Source of the DNA: Bacteroidetes bacterium GWA2_40_15
GTDB taxonomy: Bacteria > Bacteroidota > Bacteroidia > Bacteroidales > VadinHA17
NCBI GenBank assembly: GCA_001768195.1
Contig: MENI01000026.1
Coordinates: forward strand, 102,523 to 166,522
DNA length: 64,000 bases
Reading direction: 5' to 3'
Part shown: piece by piece, positions 59,983-64,000 of the stretch
Layout: each line of letters starts with the position of its first letter
Position numbering within the stretch: the first letter of the stretch is position 1
Made by a program: the position numbers and the translations under genes
The notes under the pieces: generated by a model
Database searches by the model: none
Seen by the model: the letters and a program-made list of their open reading frames with translations, nothing else
What the model was told of the DNA's origin: nothing

Positions 59983-61506
59983 TTATTTCCCTGAGCTTTG
60001 AATGATTGTTGTTATCTGACGGTCCAGTGATTTTCCCCTGTAAGATTCATAGCTGCAATCGGTCCTGTTACTGTTTATAATACCAAAAGTTCCGATCATG
60101 TTCCACATGGCATATCCAATATTATTGTCATTGAATACCTTAACAACATCAGTGAGATAGTCAACAGCAACTTTATGCGGAGTTTTATTATAAACTCCGA
60201 ATTCCTGAATCATTACCGGAATATTCTGCGATTTTGCACTCTTAAGCTTTTTAACCAGCTCTCCAAGAGGAACAACAGGATTTCCGTCCAGGTCGGTTAT
60301 CCTTCCTTCGGCAGTAATTTTATAACTTGATTGTTTAATGCCCCAGCCTGTATTGCCCGGGATTATCCCGATAGTATCATCTGGAGTCCTCAGAGTAATC
60401 ATGTTAAATGAAATCCAGTCGCCTGCGGTATTGGAAAATGTCAGCTTTGTTCCGGAAGAGGGTAAGACCGCTGAATAATCTTTTCCTGAAATATTCTGAT
60501 AGCCCCATTGGGTATTAATGATCTGTGTCCAGTCCTCACCCGGATCCGGACCACAGACAAAGTTTTTTGTATATACACTACTATTATCCAGTTTAATATC
60601 CAGAGTTGACTTGACGGATACCTGTTTAACATTCATTACGACTTCCATATCCTTCGGAAAACTTCCCTCGAGGATCAGTGAAGAGTGGTAATTGCTTTGC
60701 CAGGGACCGTAGAGGTACATATTAATATCAGTAACAGGCCATACGGGTAAAGGCCATGAATCTGCTCCGTTCACCCATTCTGCTTTATAATGTGTAACAG
60801 TCATAGGATCGTAGACATGAATTGCCTGTATAATATTCTGCCTGTCGGTAAATGATGTCAGGATTTCCCTGCTGTAATTCAGTCCATCCACGAAAATAAT
60901 CCTGTCGGGATTGATGCTCTGGATCCTGTCAATTGCTTTTTTCATTACAGTAACATAAGTACTCTCATCAATATCTGAAGGTTCATTGATAAGATTGAAG
61001 CTAAGCCTGGTCCAGGGGATATCTTTATAACGTGTTGCAAAATAATCCCAGTGATTTACAAATGCTTTCTGTGCTGAGGCATCTGTCCAGAGGCTTATGT
61101 TTTGTGAAGGAGGCAGATTTGTTGCCGGATTAACGCAATAACCGGGAGCCCGGTGCAGGTTGATGCACACATGAACGCCATATCTTTCGCCATATTCAAC
61201 AGCTCTGTCAATTTCGGCAATCTCATCTTCAAGGATTATATCCCAGTTGCCGGGTTGAGTATATGTTCTGTAATCGAGAGGAAGCCTGACGAAATTGAAC
61301 CCGAGGTCGTTTACAATTATAAATTCCTCTTCCTTATAACCATTGTTTGACCATCCGACATCATATTTCCCGAGTAGGTTAAACCCTTTATGGTCTTCGC
61401 TGAATTTAACCAGATCAATTGGTGTAAATACCAGGGGATCTTCTTCACGGTCGCATCCTGTGAAAAGAAAGATGAAGATATAAAATACAAGCACAGTCCG
61501 GCTCAT
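59983..61506 (-). CDS. GH5 cellulase-like lipoprotein with internal beta domain
   Basis: 507 residues; lipobox LFTGC (Cys about 18). The GH5 barrel is split: acid/base Glu175 in NLINEPS and nucleophile Glu435 in VMIQEFGVYN are both intact, but about 140 residues (about 258-398) sit between them, with a beta-sandwich look (EVVMNVKQVSVKSTLDIKLDNSSVYTKNF) like a carbohydrate-binding module. Other landmarks: GFNFVRLPLDYR, CINLHRAPGYCVN, HVYDPMTVTHYKAEW. Acts on beta-glucan-like chains at the surface. A -7 box is upstream at 61580. 2 bp before the truncated GH88/105 gene's open frame. Confidence 0.9.
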   Translation of the reverse strand: MSRTVLVFYIFIFLFTGCDREEDPLVFTPIDLVKFSEDHKGFNLLGKYDVGWSNNGYKEEEFIIVNDLGFNFVRLPLDYRTYTQPGNWDIILEDEIAEIDRAVEYGERYGVHVCINLHRAPGYCVNPATNLPPSQNISLWTDASAQKAFVNHWDYFATRYKDIPWTRLSFNLINEPSDIDESTYVTVMKKAIDRIQSINPDRIIFVDGLNYSREILTSFTDRQNIIQAIHVYDPMTVTHYKAEWVNGADSWPLPVWPVTDINMYLYGPWQSNYHSSLILEGSFPKDMEVVMNVKQVSVKSTLDIKLDNSSVYTKNFVCGPDPGEDWTQIINTQWGYQNISGKDYSAVLPSSGTKLTFSNTAGDWISFNMITLRTPDDTIGIIPGNTGWGIKQSSYKITAEGRITDLDGNPVVPLGELVKKLKSAKSQNIPVMIQEFGVYNKTPHKVAVDYLTDVVKVFNDNNIGYAMWNMIGTFGIINSNRTDCSYESYRGKSLDRQITTIIQSSGK

Positions 61507-61579
61507 AGCTTTTTCAGAGATCAGTTAAATTTAAAATCATTTATATTTCAAAGAAGTACAGTTCACGAATAACGATTAA

Positions 61580-61587
61580 CAAATATA
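61580..61587 (-). promoter_or_regulatory. -7 promoter box for GH5 gene
   Basis: Minus-strand TATATTTG, an exact TAnnTTTG match, 74 bp before the ATG at 61506. Confidence 0.45.
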
Positions 61588-61680
61588 CATAATTAATTTC
61601 CTGTCATGCCGGCCAATCCACAACAATATCAACGGATTCCGGGTCAGATTTAGTACATTTATACCTTATATTATTGACAT

Positions 61681-62583
61681 ATGCCCGGCAGAGACAAAAT
61701 ATATACTCTTGATTTATTCGACAATGGAACCCCAGCTCATTTTGTCTTTAAAACCATGGAAGAAATTGATGAGGCGGCAGGCGGAATATCCGATAATCCT
61801 CACAGGCACAGTTACTATACTGTCATCTGGCCTTTTTCAGCAACAGGCAGGCATATAATTGATTTCAGGGAGTACCAGATTATTAAAGATCATATTTTTT
61901 TTGTCAGTCCATGGCAGGTTCACCAGGTAATAACAGGCCCGCATCCGACCGGGTATGTTATTCTTTTTACTCCGGAGTTCCTTGAAAAAAGCAGCATCCG
62001 CAATGATTTTATTACGAATCTCAGAATATTCCGTAACAGTGATGAAACCCCGCCCTTGCCTGTAGATAAAAAAATGGCATCACGGCTAAAAACATTTGCT
62101 GACAATATGCGGTCAGCTTTTGACGAACATGATGAAATGTACCTGGAGAGGGTAGGTGCTTATCTTAAATTGTTCCTGATTGAATGTAATAGCCACTGTT
62201 CCCTTTCGCCGGACAGTAATCTTCAAAAAATTGAGGTAAGCAAAACTATTGTCAGAAGTTTCAGGGAAATGGTTGAGAAGCATTATGGAGAGTGGCATCA
62301 GGTTAAGGATTATGCCCGAGCATTAAATGTCACTCCAAACTATCTTAATGAGGTCATAAGATCCGCATCAGGTGTTACTGCCAAGGAATTTGTACAGAAC
62401 AGGCTTATACTCGAGGCGAAACGGCTGGTGCTCTTTACAGAAAAGAGCGGCAAGGAAATTGGATATGACCTGGGTTTTGAGGACCCCTCGCATTTCAGCA
62501 AATTTTTCAGGAATAACACGGGGCAATCTCTGATCGAATTCAGGGACAGTGTAACTTTCAGTTCCGTTCCAAGCGTCCTATAA
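61681..62583 (+). CDS. AraC-family transcriptional regulator
   Basis: 300 residues. N-terminal cupin sensor (about 15-165; NPHRHSYYTVIWPFSATGRHIIDFREYQIIKDHIFFVSPWQVHQV) and C-terminal double HTH (about 190-290): VKDYARALNVTPNYLNEVIRSASGVTAKEFVQNRLILEAKRLVLFTEKSGKEIGYDLGFEDPSHFSKFFRNNTGQSLIEFR. The ligand is unknown. A 21-bp-spaced direct repeat lies between it and yceI, so it may control yceI and pirin, and possibly itself. Divergent from the GH5 gene. Confidence 0.93.
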   Translation: MPGRDKIYTLDLFDNGTPAHFVFKTMEEIDEAAGGISDNPHRHSYYTVIWPFSATGRHIIDFREYQIIKDHIFFVSPWQVHQVITGPHPTGYVILFTPEFLEKSSIRNDFITNLRIFRNSDETPPLPVDKKMASRLKTFADNMRSAFDEHDEMYLERVGAYLKLFLIECNSHCSLSPDSNLQKIEVSKTIVRSFREMVEKHYGEWHQVKDYARALNVTPNYLNEVIRSASGVTAKEFVQNRLILEAKRLVLFTEKSGKEIGYDLGFEDPSHFSKFFRNNTGQSLIEFRDSVTFSSVPSVL

Positions 62584-62600
62584 TTCACTATTCCTGGCAT

Positions 62601-62632
62601 TTCCGTTATTTATACCATTAATTCCGTTGTTT
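62601..62632 (+). promoter_or_regulatory. Direct repeat, candidate AraC-type operator
   Basis: TTCCGTTATTT (62601-62611) and TTCCGTTGTTT (62622-62632) differ at one base and are exactly 21 bp apart, the two-turn spacing used by many AraC-family regulators. It sits between the AraC gene and the yceI -7 box at 62661. More TTCC words follow (62639, 62648). Confidence 0.45.
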
Positions 62633-62660
62633 TTCCATTTCCGGTCATTCCCGGCTACCT

Positions 62661-62668
62661 TACTTTTG
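62661..62668 (+). promoter_or_regulatory. -7 promoter box for yceI
   Basis: TACTTTTG matches TAnnTTTG, 41 bp before the ATG at 62702. Confidence 0.5.
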
Positions 62669-62701
62669 TGTCGTATTAATAACAATTAAAAACTTATAAG
62701 T

Positions 62702-63247
62702 ATGGAAAATACAGCAATAACAAAATGGATGATTGATCCGGCACACAGTGAAGTATCATTTAAAGTTAAGCATCTTATGATTTCAAATGTGAAAGGTGTT
62801 TTCAAGGAATTCAAAGGGAGTATTTCTACAGCGGGTGGAGATCTTATAGCACAGGATATAGAATTCAGTCTGAATCCTGCCTCAATTGATACAGGAGCTG
62901 CTGATCGTGATGCACACCTGAAAAGCGCAGATTTTTTTGATATTGAGAAATATACAAGTTTGAGTTTCAAAGGGACCAGTGTGAAAAAAGGTGACGAGCC
63001 AGGAACATACGTATTAAATGGAGATCTGACCATAAAAGATGTATCCAAACCTGTAAAACTGAATGTGGAATTCGGTGGAAAGATGAAAGATCCCTGGGGT
63101 AACGAAAAGACAGGTTATACTTTAAGCGGTAAGATAAACCGTAAAGAGTGGGGATTAAACTGGAACGCTGCACTTGAGGCCGGAGGTGTACTTGTCAGCG
63201 ATGAAGTAACAATCAATTGTGATATACAGCTGGTGAAAATAGCCTGA
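62702..63247 (+). CDS. YceI-family lipid-binding protein
   Basis: 181 residues, full YceI domain: WMIDPAHSEVSFKVKHLMISNVKGVFKEFKGSIS, SIDTGAADRDAHLKSADFFDIEKYTSLSFKGTSV, LNGDLTIKDVSKPVKLNVEFGGKMKDPWGNEKTGYTLSGKINRKEWGLNWN, and a final LVSDEVTINCDIQLVK. A lipocalin-like barrel that binds isoprenoid or fatty chains. No signal peptide, so probably cytoplasmic here. It is followed 27 bp later by the pirin gene, and may be under the AraC regulator. Confidence 0.94.
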   Translation: MENTAITKWMIDPAHSEVSFKVKHLMISNVKGVFKEFKGSISTAGGDLIAQDIEFSLNPASIDTGAADRDAHLKSADFFDIEKYTSLSFKGTSVKKGDEPGTYVLNGDLTIKDVSKPVKLNVEFGGKMKDPWGNEKTGYTLSGKINRKEWGLNWNAALEAGGVLVSDEVTINCDIQLVKIA

Positions 63248-63273
63248 AAAAAAACAACCAATTAGAGATAATT

Positions 63274-63987
63274 ATGTCAAATACAATTTTTCATAAAGCC
63301 GACAGCCGTGGCAATGCAGACCACGGCTGGCTTAAAAGCCGCCATACATTCAGTTTTGCAAACTATTATGATCCTGAACGGATTCAATTTGGTACACTCA
63401 GGGTGCTCAACGATGATACGGTTGCTCCGGGAATGGGTTTCGGGAAACATCCTCACGATAACATGGAGATCATTTCTATACCGCTTGAGGGAGATCTTGA
63501 ACACAAGGACAGCATGGGTAATATCTCGGTTATCAGACATGGAGATATACAGGTAATGAGTGCAGGGACAGGAATATTCCACAGTGAATACAATAGAAAC
63601 AAGGACAGACCTGTAAAATTCCTGCAGATATGGGTCATTCCAAATAAGTGCAATGTTACACCAAGGTACGACCAGATTACTCTGAAACTTGAAGATCGCC
63701 AGAATAAACTTCAGCAAATACTATCTCCTGATCCCGGGGATGAGGGAGTGTGGATCCATCAGAATGCATGGTTTCATATTGGCAGATTTGAAAAGGGAAA
63801 GACTACAGATTATGCTCTGAAGGTAAAAGGTAATGGGATTTATGCATTCCTGTTGGGCGGGAACATAACAATCAATGATCAGCTACTTAAAGAACGTGAC
63901 GGTTTTGGGATTTGGGACTGTGAAAGGGTGACCTTAACAGCAGAAAGTGAAGCTGAGGTTTTGTTGATGGAGGTCCCGATGGTTTGA
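63274..63987 (+). CDS. Pirin-family protein (YhhW-like)
   Basis: 237 residues, complete within the window. Double cupin: KADSRGNADHGWLKSRHTFSFANYYDPERIQFGTLRVLNDDTVAPGMGFGKHPHDNMEIISIPLEGDLEHKDSMGNISVIRHGDIQVMSAGTGIFHSEYN, with the metal ligands in HPHDNMEII and HSEYN (His-x-His, Glu, His). YhhW has quercetinase-like activity in vitro; the physiological substrate is unknown. Operon with yceI under the same promoter. Confidence 0.94.
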   Translation: MSNTIFHKADSRGNADHGWLKSRHTFSFANYYDPERIQFGTLRVLNDDTVAPGMGFGKHPHDNMEIISIPLEGDLEHKDSMGNISVIRHGDIQVMSAGTGIFHSEYNRNKDRPVKFLQIWVIPNKCNVTPRYDQITLKLEDRQNKLQQILSPDPGDEGVWIHQNAWFHIGRFEKGKTTDYALKVKGNGIYAFLLGGNITINDQLLKERDGFGIWDCERVTLTAESEAEVLLMEVPMV

Positions 63988-64000
63988 CATTTGATTCAAT

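Noticed and set aside
1-64000. CRISPR arrays, tRNA, rRNA, transposases or phage genes
   Set aside because: I looked for regular repeats, tRNA-like cloverleaf ends and transposase or integrase motifs and found none that I could support.

Overview
The window looks like a chromosomal segment of a free-living, respiring member of the Bacteroidota, most likely near the Bacteroidales/Marinilabiliales-type lineages. Evidence: low-GC sequence; many start-proximal matches to the Bacteroidota -7 promoter box TAnnTTTG; an alternative complex III operon beside a caa3 oxidase; the gene order flippase-(dut)-TPR-DUF4292-EnvC; and Bacteroidota-type YbeY, PurF relic and LspA. I see no phage, insertion sequence, CRISPR array, rRNA or tRNA.

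1-13 kb is a respiratory island. A rightward operon (SCO1-like, coxA, coxC, coxD, coxB with fused cytochrome c, ctaB) meets a leftward actABCDEF operon (quinol:cytochrome c oxidoreductase) across an inverted-repeat element. Together they would pass electrons from menaquinol through ActA/ActE hemes to CoxB and then to oxygen. 13-27 kb is a mixed region: lipoproteins, lspA, an ArsR regulator, a secreted GHL6-type glycoside hydrolase, a polyprenyl synthetase, an MFS carrier, small metabolic enzymes and phosphofructokinase. 27-38.6 kb is a long leftward run of flippase, TPR lipoprotein, DUF4292 lipoprotein, EnvC-like factor, RsbW-like ATPase, ybeY, mnmG, ade and uvrC. It holds two parS-like sites. 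38.8-52.6 kb is mostly housekeeping: cyclophilin, pheS, Crp-type regulator, ruvB, MORN protein, nadA, rpiB, Rrf2, hemW, nfo, patatin and an Nramp transporter. It is interrupted at 45.0-45.7 kb by an AT-rich gene-free stretch with three DnaA-box-like 9-mers at exact 11-bp steps. 53-61.5 kb has a methyltransferase/ATP-grasp fusion, pdxH and a small set of secreted carbohydrate-active proteins (GH20, NodB-like, truncated GH88/105, GH5). 61.6 kb to the end is an AraC regulator followed by YceI and pirin genes.

The most unusual theme is gene erosion by deletion. Five loci keep the start of a recognisable gene but have lost its interior or 3' part: phzF (18788-19062), dut (37030-37173), purF (49179-49577), a YciI-family gene (52777-52842) and a GH88/105 hydrolase (59222-59929). 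Two of them, dut and purF, keep both ends and have lost only the middle. The other theme is origin/segregation architecture: a perfect 16-bp parS palindrome after mnmG, a second degenerate copy 3.5 kb away, and the candidate origin about 14.5 kb from the perfect site. I did not find a clear undescribed multi-gene system; the leads above are the best candidates for a second look.
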